A DNA stretch of 64,000 nt from Oscillatoria sp. CS-180 (GTDB taxonomy: Bacteria; Cyanobacteriota; Cyanobacteriia; Phormidesmidales; Phormidesmidaceae), in assembly GCF_028330965.1 (NCBI RefSeq), contig NZ_JAQMUB010000091.1, positions 62,001 through 126,000 of the forward strand, written 5' to 3'. A program made the position numbers and the translations under genes. Under the pieces are notes generated by a model. That model worked only from the letters and a program-made list of their open reading frames with translations, searched no databases and had not been told where the DNA came from. This document shows, in pieces, positions 45,842-53,336 of the stretch; position 1 is the first letter of the stretch, and every line of letters begins with the position of its first letter.

Positions 45842-45911
45842 CCTAACAGACAATGCATCCTAGCTCAAGCATTCAGGTAAAGACGGAAGGATGAATTCAT
45901 TCCTCCTCTAT

Positions 45912-46322
45912 CTATATTTTTGCGCAGCGATCGCTCTCACAAACCGGATACTCAGGCTCATACAAACTGTCACGGCCACCGAAGATTTTGTAGCGATTAT
46001 CGCGAATGAAGGCATAAAAGCCATCCCCAGTTGATTTTGCGCCGGGAAGCGATCGATAGGCTTGCACAAAAAGATTACCCATAGGTAAAATCCGGCCAAT
46101 CTCCTCAGCAGCATCACTCCCCTGCCAGCGCCGTTGCGGATTAGCTTGTTCGATCAGGATCATACCCTGTTCACAATCTTCAGGCGTAATTTGCCACCGT
46201 TGTAGAGTATCTTCATCCTGCATCGGAACGTACTGAAAGGTCTTGCCTTGGTCCAATTGCTCTAGAAAGCGAACGAGCGTAACACATAAGTTGCAGGTGC
46301 CATCGTAAATAACGGTATACAT
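45912..46322 (-). CDS. Thiol-disulfide oxidoreductase, DCC family (DUF393)
   Basis: 136 residues. The family start VIYDGTCNLCVTLVRFLEQL contains the DGxCxxC motif of this thioredoxin-like family. It is followed by ILIEQANPQRRWQGSDAAEE and YAFIRDNRYKIFGGRD, typical of DCC proteins. The redox partner is unknown. Start ATG at 46320-46322. Confidence 0.9.
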   Translation of the reverse strand: MYTVIYDGTCNLCVTLVRFLEQLDQGKTFQYVPMQDEDTLQRWQITPEDCEQGMILIEQANPQRRWQGSDAAEEIGRILPMGNLFVQAYRSLPGAKSTGDGFYAFIRDNRYKIFGGRDSLYEPEYPVCESDRCAKI

Positions 46323-46630
46323 GGGATGTAAGAGGAGATAGAGACGATTACAACTCCTCCTAGCTTAAAAGATATCGCGGTTGCATGCCTTCATAGAAAC
46401 CCGAAAAGAGTCAACTTCCATGCCGTCGCTACGCCTGAACGTTGTCTTGCATGGCTTTCGTAAAAAGTATCAATCCTCTCTTAACCAGACCTTTACGGCA
46501 CATCTGTAGGATGCACCGAGGTAGCTTCTTTTTTTGGAAACACAGAGCAGGGTTGAGAGGTGTCTCAATCTTCCCAAAGATCTGAAGACCACCTCTAACA
46601 TCCTCTATATCCTTCTAAGACAGTCTGCTA
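46323..46630. other. Intergenic region between DCC gene and pstC
   Basis: About 310 bases between divergent genes. Apart from the candidate Pho box at 46469-46498 no gene or repeat is seen. It must contain the pstC promoter. Confidence 0.5.
46469..46498 (+). promoter_or_regulatory. Candidate Pho box upstream of pstC
   Basis: Three octamers spaced 11 bp: ATCAATCC, CTTAACCA, CTTTACGG. The middle one fits the cyanobacterial PhoB-box pattern PyTTAAPyPy(T/A) fully; the flanking ones match at 5 of 8 positions. It sits 130-160 bp before the pstC start. Activity is inferred from pattern and from the nature of the operon. Confidence 0.4.
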
Positions 46631-47662
46631 ATGTCTGCCGACATGCCCTCAAGCCGTAGCCCCAGCCTTTGGCAAGCTAACTATCAACAATCGAAAACCC
46701 TGGAGAAGATTATTCGGGGAATTTGTGGACTATTTGCCGTTATTTCGATTGCAACCACCGCTGGAATCATCGGCACGCTCATTTTTGAAACCTTTGAATT
46801 TTTTCAGGAAGTCCCATTGTGGAACTTTCTGACCGACACTCGATGGACGCCCTTGTTTGCGAGCAAACAATTTGGGATTTTCGTGCTGATGAGTGCAACG
46901 CTGCTAACGTCAACGATCGCCATCACAGTTGCAGTACCCTTGGGTCTTCTGTCAGCCATCTTCCTGAGCGAATATGCCTCTTCCACGGTCCGCAATGTCT
47001 TGAAACCTCTGTTGGAGATTCTGGCGGGGATTCCGTCGGTCGTCTTTGGCTACTTTGCGCTGTTGACAGTCACCCCCTTTCTACAGAAGGTTTTTGATTT
47101 TATTAGAACGCCTGTCGAAATTCCCGCCTGGCTCAACTTTCTACCCTTCACTAACTACTACGAACCAGACTATTTTCTGGAGATACCGTTTCCCTACTTA
47201 GAAGGATTCAACGCTTTAAGTGCGGGACTTGTTTTGGGCATCAGCATCACGCCACTCGTAGCTTCCCTAAGTGAAGATGCCATCTACTCTGTTCCTCAAG
47301 GATTACGAGACGGAGCTTATGCGATGGGCGCAACTAAACGCGAGACCATCACTGCGGTAGTCATTCCAGCGGCGCTGTCGGGCATTGTTGCTTCCATCAT
47401 TTTGGCGATTTCTAGGGCAGTTGGCGAAACCATGATTGTGACCTTGGCAGCCGGACAGAATCCAAATTTAGGTTTCAATCCTTTCGTCCCGGTGATGACT
47501 ATGACGGCCTATATTGTGCAGGTCAGCTTGGGCGACACAGCAGTGGGCACACTTCCCTACAAGACTATCTTTGCAGTTGGTATGACGCTGTTTCTGCTGA
47601 CGTTGACGTTAAATATCTTTAGCTTCTGGTTTGTTCGTCGGTTCCGCGAGAGGTATGAGTGA
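46631..47662 (+). CDS. pstC: Phosphate ABC transporter permease PstC
   Basis: 343 residues with about six hydrophobic spans. The binding-protein-dependent transport signature appears as [29 protein letters not shown] (the EAA loop), and [11 protein letters not shown] follows. It forms the inner-membrane channel for phosphate together with PstA. pstA starts at the overlapping TGATG. No pstS lies upstream in this window. Start ATG at 46631. Confidence 0.94.
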   Translation: MSADMPSSRSPSLWQANYQQSKTLEKIIRGICGLFAVISIATTAGIIGTLIFETFEFFQEVPLWNFLTDTRWTPLFASKQFGIFVLMSATLLTSTIAITVAVPLGLLSAIFLSEYASSTVRNVLKPLLEILAGIPSVVFGYFALLTVTPFLQKVFDFIRTPVEIPAWLNFLPFTNYYEPDYFLEIPFPYLEGFNALSAGLVLGISITPLVASLSEDAIYSVPQGLRDGAYAMGATKRETITAVVIPAALSGIVASIILAISRAVGETMIVTLAAGQNPNLGFNPFVPVMTMTAYIVQVSLGDTAVGTLPYKTIFAVGMTLFLLTLTLNIFSFWFVRRFRERYE

Positions 47663-48588
47663 TGACATCTGAAGGGATCACGGAAGCTAAGGTAGTCGAT
47701 AAAAAGCCTGCGACCCCCAACTCGTTTCAACCCAATTTGAAAAGGCGCTATCGTCTTGATAACTATTTCAAAGCTGCCACCATCACTGCCACAGGGATTG
47801 CGATCGCGGTCCTTGCCTGGCTAATTCTAGACATCATCATTAGCGGGTTAGGCAGCTTGGACTGGCAATTTTTAACCAGCTTTGCCTCTCGGAAACCTGA
47901 GGAAGCGGGCATTTTAGCGGCGATCGCCGGGACAGGCTGGGTAATGTTTCTGGTCGCGCTCTTTTCCTTTCCAATTGGAGTAGGGTCAGGTCTTTATCTA
48001 GAAGAGTTTTCAGACGATACCTGGTTTGCCCGGTTCATCGAGATTAACATCAGCAATCTAGCGGGCGTTCCCTCTATCATTTATGGCCTGCTTGGCTTGA
48101 CGGCGTTTGTGCTGGTTTTAGGCGACTGGACTGGAGGACGCAGTATTTTGACGGGGGCGTTAACCCTGACGCTGCTGATTCTGCCTATCATCATTGTGGC
48201 TACGCGAGAAGCATTGCGGGCAGTGCCTGACAGCATCCGTCACGCAGGCTATGCTTTGGGAGGTAATCGCTGGCAGGTGATCTGGAGTCACACCTTGCCG
48301 ACAGCGTTTCCGGGTGTTTTGACGGGTGTGATTCTGGCGCTGTCACGAGCCATTGGCGAAACAGCTCCATTGATTACCATCGGTGCTCTAACCTTCATTC
48401 CTTTTTTACCAGAAGGCCCATTAGATGCCTTCACCGTTCTACCCATTCAGGTTTACAACTGGATCAGCCGCCCCCAGAGAGAATTTCACGATATTGCGGC
48501 CTCTGGCATCATTGTGCTGCTAGTAGTTCTGCTGCTGATGAACTCTATTGCAGTTCTCCTGCGAAATCGGTTTCAGAAGCTTCGCTAA
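47662..48588 (+). CDS. pstA: Phosphate ABC transporter permease PstA
   Basis: 308 residues. The EAA loop is [41 protein letters not shown], with [11 protein letters not shown]. The C-terminus has [19 protein letters not shown], the usual PstA signature. The start is ATG at 47662, overlapping the pstC stop as TGATG; a GTG one codon earlier opens the longest frame. pstB follows after 64 bp. Confidence 0.94.
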   Translation: MTSEGITEAKVVDKKPATPNSFQPNLKRRYRLDNYFKAATITATGIAIAVLAWLILDIIISGLGSLDWQFLTSFASRKPEEAGILAAIAGTGWVMFLVALFSFPIGVGSGLYLEEFSDDTWFARFIEINISNLAGVPSIIYGLLGLTAFVLVLGDWTGGRSILTGALTLTLLILPIIIVATREALRAVPDSIRHAGYALGGNRWQVIWSHTLPTAFPGVLTGVILALSRAIGETAPLITIGALTFIPFLPEGPLDAFTVLPIQVYNWISRPQREFHDIAASGIIVLLVVLLLMNSIAVLLRNRFQKLR

Positions 48589-48595
48589 TGTCCCT

Positions 48596-48614
48596 CTTAA
48601 CCTTTTCATTACAA
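48596..48614 (+). promoter_or_regulatory. CTTAACCT motif between pstA and pstB
   Basis: A perfect CTTAACCT octamer at about 48596-48603 matches the cyanobacterial Pho-box unit, and a weak second unit (CATTACAA, 5 of 8) follows at the 11-bp spacing. It could support an internal Pho-controlled promoter for pstB, or be chance. Confidence 0.2.
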
Positions 48615-48652
48615 AGGTATTGTAATCTCGTGCTGTTGTTTGCGCTCTAACC

Positions 48653-49477
48653 ATGTTGCAAGACACTTCTCCCGCTTCTGCTGTTACCAATGCTGCAATC
48701 TCAGTCGAGAAGCTCAATGTTTACTACGGGTCTAATCTGGCTGTTCGCGATGTCTACTTAGACATTCCCAGAAACGAGATTGCAGCTTTCATTGGTCCCT
48801 CTGGCTGCGGCAAAAGTACTGTTTTACGCTGCTTCAACCGGATGAATGACCTGATTGCTAGTGCTCGGGTTGAAGGCAGAATCCTATTCGAGGGAATGGA
48901 TATTTATCCTCAGGGAGAAGCCGCCAAAAAGTTCGATCCGGTTGAGCTTCGCCGCCGCATCGGCATGGTGTTTCAGAAGCCCAACCCTTTTCCAAAATCG
49001 ATCTACGAAAACATTGCCTGGGGCGCTCGCATCAACGGCTACAAGGGCGACATGGACGAATTGGTAGAGCGGTCTCTCCGGAGTGCTGCCATTTGGGACG
49101 AGGTCAAGGACAAGCTCAAGGAAAGTGGACTGGCGCTTTCGGGTGGTCAGCAGCAGCGTCTGTGTATTGCCCGAGCGATCGCGATTGAGCCAGAAGTGAT
49201 TCTGATGGACGAGCCTTGTGCTGCTCTCGACCCCATCTCAACCCTCAAAATTGAGGAACTCATGGCGCAGCTCAAAGAGCGATTCACTATCATCATTGTG
49301 ACCCACAACATGCAGCAGGCGTCCCGAGTCTCTGATCGCACTGCGTTCTATAACGCTGAAGCGACTGACGCTGGTGGCAAGGTAGGGTACCTAGTGGAGT
49401 ACGACAACACCGAAGTTATCTTCAGCAATCCTCGCGAAGAGTACACCCGCGACTATGTCTCGGGTCGCTTCGGATAA
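48653..49477 (+). CDS. pstB: Phosphate ABC transporter ATP-binding protein PstB
   Basis: 274 residues. Walker A is [20 protein letters not shown], the signature [16 protein letters not shown], and Walker [20 protein letters not shown]. The Q-loop [20 protein letters not shown] is PstB-specific. It supplies the ATPase for phosphate uptake. Start ATG at 48653. A strong terminator follows the stop codon. Confidence 0.96.
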   Translation: MLQDTSPASAVTNAAISVEKLNVYYGSNLAVRDVYLDIPRNEIAAFIGPSGCGKSTVLRCFNRMNDLIASARVEGRILFEGMDIYPQGEAAKKFDPVELRRRIGMVFQKPNPFPKSIYENIAWGARINGYKGDMDELVERSLRSAAIWDEVKDKLKESGLALSGGQQQRLCIARAIAIEPEVILMDEPCAALDPISTLKIEELMAQLKERFTIIIVTHNMQQASRVSDRTAFYNAEATDAGGKVGYLVEYDNTEVIFSNPREEYTRDYVSGRFG

Positions 49478-49505
49478 GGCTACATGTAAAATTCAATTAC
49501 CCATT

Positions 49506-49544
49506 CAAAAGAGGTCTGGTTCGACGAACCAGACCTCTTTTTTG
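49506..49544 (+). terminator. Rho-independent terminator of the pst operon
   Basis: AAAGAGGTCTGGTTCG pairs with its exact complement CGAACCAGACCTCTTT across a minimal loop, followed by TTT. It lies about 30 bp after the pstB stop. The flanking A and T runs make it usable from both strands, so it may also end the convergent nfu transcript. Confidence 0.88.
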
Positions 49545-49583
49545 ATCCTGAATGATCAGCCTAAAAAATATAGGTTTGAAAGC

Positions 49584-49823
49584 CTAAGCGACCTGCTCAA
49601 CCTCAGCAATCTCAGGAATAAACTCGCGTAGGCGTCGCTCGATCCCCATCCGCAATGTCATCGTCGAGCTGGGGCAAGAACCGCAGGCTCCCTGGAGGCG
49701 CAGACGAACTACAGGACCGTCAATTTCAACCAGTTCAACATTGCCACCGTCTGCCATGAGATAGGGTCGCAGTTCGTCTAAAACGGTTTCAACATTGTCT
49801 GAAGTGAGTGCCAGCGTTTGCAT
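49584..49823 (-). CDS. NifU-like iron-sulfur scaffold protein (Nfu/CnfU)
   Basis: 79 residues. The C-terminal NifU domain is whole: [38 protein letters not shown], then [20 protein letters not shown], with the CGSC cluster-ligand pair. Nfu proteins assemble and deliver Fe-S clusters, in cyanobacteria mainly to photosystem I. The start is placed at ATG 49821-49823 to match family length; in-frame ATG codons at 49835 and 49862 are alternatives. Confidence 0.9.
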   Translation of the reverse strand: MQTLALTSDNVETVLDELRPYLMADGGNVELVEIDGPVVRLRLQGACGSCPSSTMTLRMGIERRLREFIPEIAEVEQVA

Positions 49824-49956
49824 CTTGATATCCATCCTTAATTGTTGGCGTATACTCTCCATTCTACGAAGAGATGTGAAAGGGTGCGATCGCTGATCAG
49901 GCCTAAAAATTCAAAGTAAATGCTGCAAAACCAATGCTTCCTATAGCTTCAAACCG

Positions 49957-50520
49957 CTATGTTGAAGCGGGCATTAAAAACGATTCCAGCGACTCCAATA
50001 CCTCTCGACTATGGATAGCGGGACGTACCCCCAAAAATCGCTCCTGCAGAACACCATTGGGATCAATCAAATAGGTATGCCGCAACGAATAGCCTGACAG
50101 CCACGAACCATAGGCCTTGCTGACACTACCATCAGTGTCTGACAATAAAGGAAATTCAATGCCTTCTGCTGCACAAAAGCTTTCGTGAGAATCAACATCG
50201 TCCACACTGACCCCAAGAATCACGGCATTGAGCTTTTGATACTCGGGCAGGCTTTCCTGAAACCGACGTGCCTCAATGGTGCAGCCAGAGGTGCCATCCT
50301 TGGGATAGAAGTACAAAACAACCCAACGGCCCCGATAGTCCTCTAATGAAATATCTCCATCACCAGAGTTTGTCGGTAGGGTAAAGGTGGGAGCGGCCTC
50401 ACCAATCGGCGGTTGGGGACCACCCAACGCAGCCGCCTCTGGAGCCACAAAGCCCCAAGACAAAAGGATTAACGCCCAGGCGCACAGTCGAACTAGCCAG
50501 CTACGGCGAAACAGTTTCAT
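49957..50520 (-). CDS. Exported peroxiredoxin of the PrxQ/BCP type
   Basis: 187 residues. An N-terminal signal peptide (SWLVRLCAWALILLSWGF, cleavage near AAALGG) directs export. The thioredoxin fold has APTFTLPTNSGDG, WVVLYFYPKDGTSGCTIEAR with the peroxidatic Cys80, and LRHTYLIDPNG. PrxQ enzymes normally have a resolving Cys five residues later; here that position is Arg85, with only Cys116 as another candidate. It reduces hydroperoxides in the lumen or periplasm (inferred). Start ATG at 50518-50520. Confidence 0.88.
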   Translation of the reverse strand: MKLFRRSWLVRLCAWALILLSWGFVAPEAAALGGPQPPIGEAAPTFTLPTNSGDGDISLEDYRGRWVVLYFYPKDGTSGCTIEARRFQESLPEYQKLNAVILGVSVDDVDSHESFCAAEGIEFPLLSDTDGSVSKAYGSWLSGYSLRHTYLIDPNGVLQERFLGVRPAIHSREVLESLESFLMPAST

Positions 50521-50580
50521 GCTTGCAAAGATCCATAAACACGTAACAAAAGTTTAGGATCTTTCTTAGGTCTTTGCAGG

Positions 50581-50781
50581 TTAGGAAGCTGACATTGGCG
50601 GTGAATCAGAGTCACGCCGTTTGGAGAAAGGGGATTTTCTAACTTTTGGCGCAAATGCTTGACCGGGTACTTGCTGCCATTGAGCCGAGGTCATAACGGT
50701 GATCCAACGGCCTGAATGAGGATCTCGATAACTCCAAAAAGGATTCGTTTGCAGGGAATTCCGACGAGGTGTCTCTGACAT
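50581..50781 (-). CDS. Small hypothetical protein
   Basis: 66 residues, not named. The segment NPFWSYRDPHSGRWITVMTSAQWQ resembles small conserved cyanobacterial proteins, followed by a basic, Ser-rich tail (KVRKSPFSKRRDSDSP). No signal or membrane segment. Start ATG at 50779-50781. It ends 60 bp before the peroxiredoxin start, same strand. Confidence 0.55.
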   Translation of the reverse strand: MSETPRRNSLQTNPFWSYRDPHSGRWITVMTSAQWQQVPGQAFAPKVRKSPFSKRRDSDSPPMSAS

Positions 50782-50901
50782 TGCTTTTACGTGAAGTAGA
50801 CTCGCAACTGCGATGGCCCGAAGCGATATTCCTCCAAAATGTTCCTATTCGTAGAAACAGACCTCAGATAAACTGCTGAACTCATACGGACGTCTTTGCT
50901 T

Positions 50902-52470
50902 ATGGTCTCGGTGGATTCTCGAAATACAGCCCATTGGCTCTCTCACTTGCCCCAAACACTCAAGGGATTGAGGGCCGTTGACGATCGCTGGAAGCAATAC
51001 CGCATGGGCAATCTCACCGTGCCTCAGATTGTCACTACCCAGACATCTCAATTGGCAACTATCGATTGGGATGCGGTCGTTTGTGGTGGCACGCTTGGCA
51101 TTATGATTGGGGCAACCCTGGCGCAACGAGGTTGGCGGGTTGTCGTTCTAGAAAGAGGTGTGCTGCGAGGTCGCGATCAGGAATGGAATATTTCCCGCCA
51201 TGAACTGAATGAACTCGTGAAACTGGGGCTATTAACTGAAGCAGAGTTGAAGACGGCGATCGCTACTGAATACAATCCTGCCCGCATTCAGTTTGGAGAC
51301 AGCGATCCGGTTTGGGTCCGCAATGTCCTCAATATCGGCGTCGATCCCGTTTATCTGCTGGAAACCCTGAAGCAGACATTCTTGGCAGCAGGCGGCACCT
51401 TGGCAGAGCAAACAGCCTTCAAAGGCGCAACGGTTCACACCGACGGCGTTGAAGTGCAGACTGATCAGGAAACCTTCAGGACTCGTTTGCTGATTGATGC
51501 GATGGGCCATTTTTCGCCCCTGGTACAGCAGGCGCGTCAGGGCAGCACGCCGGACGGCGTTTGCTTGGTCGTTGGCACCTGTGCTGAGGGTTATACCGCC
51601 AACGACACGGGCGATCTCATCCTGTCCTTCACCCCGGTGCAAAGGCAGTGTCAGTATTTTTGGGAAGCGTTTCCAGCCCGCGATGGACGCACAACCTATC
51701 TATTTACCTATCTCGATATTCACCCAGACCGAATTGGACTAGAAGACTTGTTTGATGACTACTGGACGTTATTGCCGGACTATCAGCAAGTTGATTTAGA
51801 TCATTTGGATATCAAACGAGCGCTGTTTGGGTTTTTCCCCTGCTATCGCGAGAGTCCTTTGCAATATCCCTGGGGGAGAGTGCTGCCCGTTGGGGATAGC
51901 AGTGGCAGTCAGTCGCCTTTAAGCTTTGGCGGATTCGGGGCCATGATTCGCCATTTGGCACGACTAACCCAGGGCATTGATGAGGCACTGCGCCAGGACT
52001 GTCTGAACGCTCGGGATTTGAGCTTACTACAGCCCTATCAACCCAACCTATCGGTCACATGGCTCTTTCAAGAATCAATGCGTGTGGGTATGGATCAGAC
52101 GCTCGCACCTGACCAGATCAACCGCATTCTGGGAACCATTTTTGGCGATATGGCGAGTTTGGGAGAGGCCACCTTAAAGCCATTCCTACAGGATGTGGTG
52201 CAGTTTCCGGCCCTGACTAAAACTTTGCTCAGTACATCAGTGAACCACCCCGCTTTAGTTGCCCAGATAGTGCCTCAGGTGGGAGTTGGTGCGATCGCCC
52301 GATGGCTGCCTCACTACAGCGCTTTAGCGGCCTATTCTGCACTGTATCCTCTGGCTCAATCGCTCCGTCCTTTAGCCAAGCAGCTTCCCGAAAAGCAGCA
52401 GTACCGATACTATCGATGGTTAGATGCCTTGCAATATGGCACGGGTAGCGACTATGAAGGAGCATCATGA
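50902..52470 (+). CDS. cruP: FAD-dependent CruP-type protein of the lycopene cyclase CruA family
   Basis: 522 residues. The FAD-binding start is DAVVCGGTLGIMIGATLAQR, followed by VVVLERGVLRGRDQEWNISR, a motif shared by CruP, and LIDAMGHFSPLVQQAR. The C-terminal part has VLPVGDSSGSQSPLSFGGFG and PLAKQLPEKQQYRYYRWLDA. CruP is the CruA paralogue in cyanobacteria and plastids that limits carotenoid epoxides. Name given on motifs and size; cyclase activity is doubtful. The start is ATG at 50902; the frame extends two codons to a TTG. Confidence 0.82.
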   Translation: MVSVDSRNTAHWLSHLPQTLKGLRAVDDRWKQYRMGNLTVPQIVTTQTSQLATIDWDAVVCGGTLGIMIGATLAQRGWRVVVLERGVLRGRDQEWNISRHELNELVKLGLLTEAELKTAIATEYNPARIQFGDSDPVWVRNVLNIGVDPVYLLETLKQTFLAAGGTLAEQTAFKGATVHTDGVEVQTDQETFRTRLLIDAMGHFSPLVQQARQGSTPDGVCLVVGTCAEGYTANDTGDLILSFTPVQRQCQYFWEAFPARDGRTTYLFTYLDIHPDRIGLEDLFDDYWTLLPDYQQVDLDHLDIKRALFGFFPCYRESPLQYPWGRVLPVGDSSGSQSPLSFGGFGAMIRHLARLTQGIDEALRQDCLNARDLSLLQPYQPNLSVTWLFQESMRVGMDQTLAPDQINRILGTIFGDMASLGEATLKPFLQDVVQFPALTKTLLSTSVNHPALVAQIVPQVGVGAIARWLPHYSALAAYSALYPLAQSLRPLAKQLPEKQQYRYYRWLDALQYGTGSDYEGAS

Positions 52471-53294
52471 GCCAACCCCTAGCCCGCGATCGCTTTATTG
52501 AAGCCGTCCAAAAACCAGACGAAGCCATCAATCTGGCTACCGCCGCCCTCTACATTGCTCAGGAAGAATACCCAGAGTTAGATTGCGGTGCTTATCTACA
52601 TCGGTTAGATGACATGGCGACAGCTTTGCGAGAGCGCCTGCCGCAGGAGGCCTATCCCCTCAAAATTATTCGCGCCATTAACGAATACCTGTTCGAGTCG
52701 CAAGGTTTTGTCGGCAACAATCAGGCCTACTACGATCCCCGCAACAGCTTTCTGAATCAGGTCCTCGACCGCCGAACGGGAATTCCCATCACCCTATCCC
52801 TCGTCTATTTGGAATTAGCCCAGCGGATTGACTTCCCCATGGCCGGAGTGGGCATGCCAGGACATTTCCTAGTGCGACCAACTGTGGAAGAGATGGCCAT
52901 TTTTGTAGACGCTTTCCACAAAGGCGAAATCCTATTTGAGGACGACTGTCGAAATCGCATTCGTCAGATGTACGGCAAGAGCGCACGGATGCTGCCTCAA
53001 CATCTGGAACCTATTAGCTCGAAGCGTTTTTTGGCCCGAATGCTGACCAACTTGAAGGTGATCTATTTACAGCAGCAGGACATTGGCCGCGCCCTAGCCG
53101 CGATTGACCGAATTCTGCTACTGATTCCCGATTCACTGGTGGAAAGGCGCGATCGCGGACTGATTAACTACCGAGAGGGTAACCTCACCGAGGCCCGAGA
53201 CGACCTGAAAGCATATCTCATCAACCATCCTGATGCTCAAGACTCTTTTGAAATCCAGCAGGTCATTAGCCAAATCAATGCGGCTCTTCAGTAA
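52467..53294 (+). CDS. SirB1/transglutaminase-like protein with TPR tail
   Basis: 275 residues. The N-terminal transglutaminase-like SirB1 region has ATAALYIAQEEYPELDCGAY, LFESQGFVGNNQAYYDPRNS and RRTGIPITLSLVYLELAQRI. The C-terminal part (QQQDIGRALAAIDRILLLIP, YREGNLTEARDDLKAYLIN) forms TPR helices. The catalytic Cys of active transglutaminases is absent, as usual for the group. Its ATG overlaps the cruP stop (ATGA) with AAGGAG upstream, so it is translationally coupled. Confidence 0.87.
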   Translation: MSQPLARDRFIEAVQKPDEAINLATAALYIAQEEYPELDCGAYLHRLDDMATALRERLPQEAYPLKIIRAINEYLFESQGFVGNNQAYYDPRNSFLNQVLDRRTGIPITLSLVYLELAQRIDFPMAGVGMPGHFLVRPTVEEMAIFVDAFHKGEILFEDDCRNRIRQMYGKSARMLPQHLEPISSKRFLARMLTNLKVIYLQQQDIGRALAAIDRILLLIPDSLVERRDRGLINYREGNLTEARDDLKAYLINHPDAQDSFEIQQVISQINAALQ

Positions 53295-53336
53295 TCGGCA
53301 ACGCTGGTAGCAGGCATTTAAGCTAGTCTTAGGCAC

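Larger units (their letters stand above)
45609..45911. other. Intergenic gap with terminator and repeat piece
   Basis: About 300 bases between convergent genes. It holds the CP12 terminator and, at about 45781-45841, a segment matching the right half of the repeat at 10580-10716. No gene is seen. Confidence 0.5.

Noticed and set aside
50896-50901. TTG start two codons before the cruP ATG
   Set aside because: The ATG at 50902 is a better start and the extra two residues have no family support.
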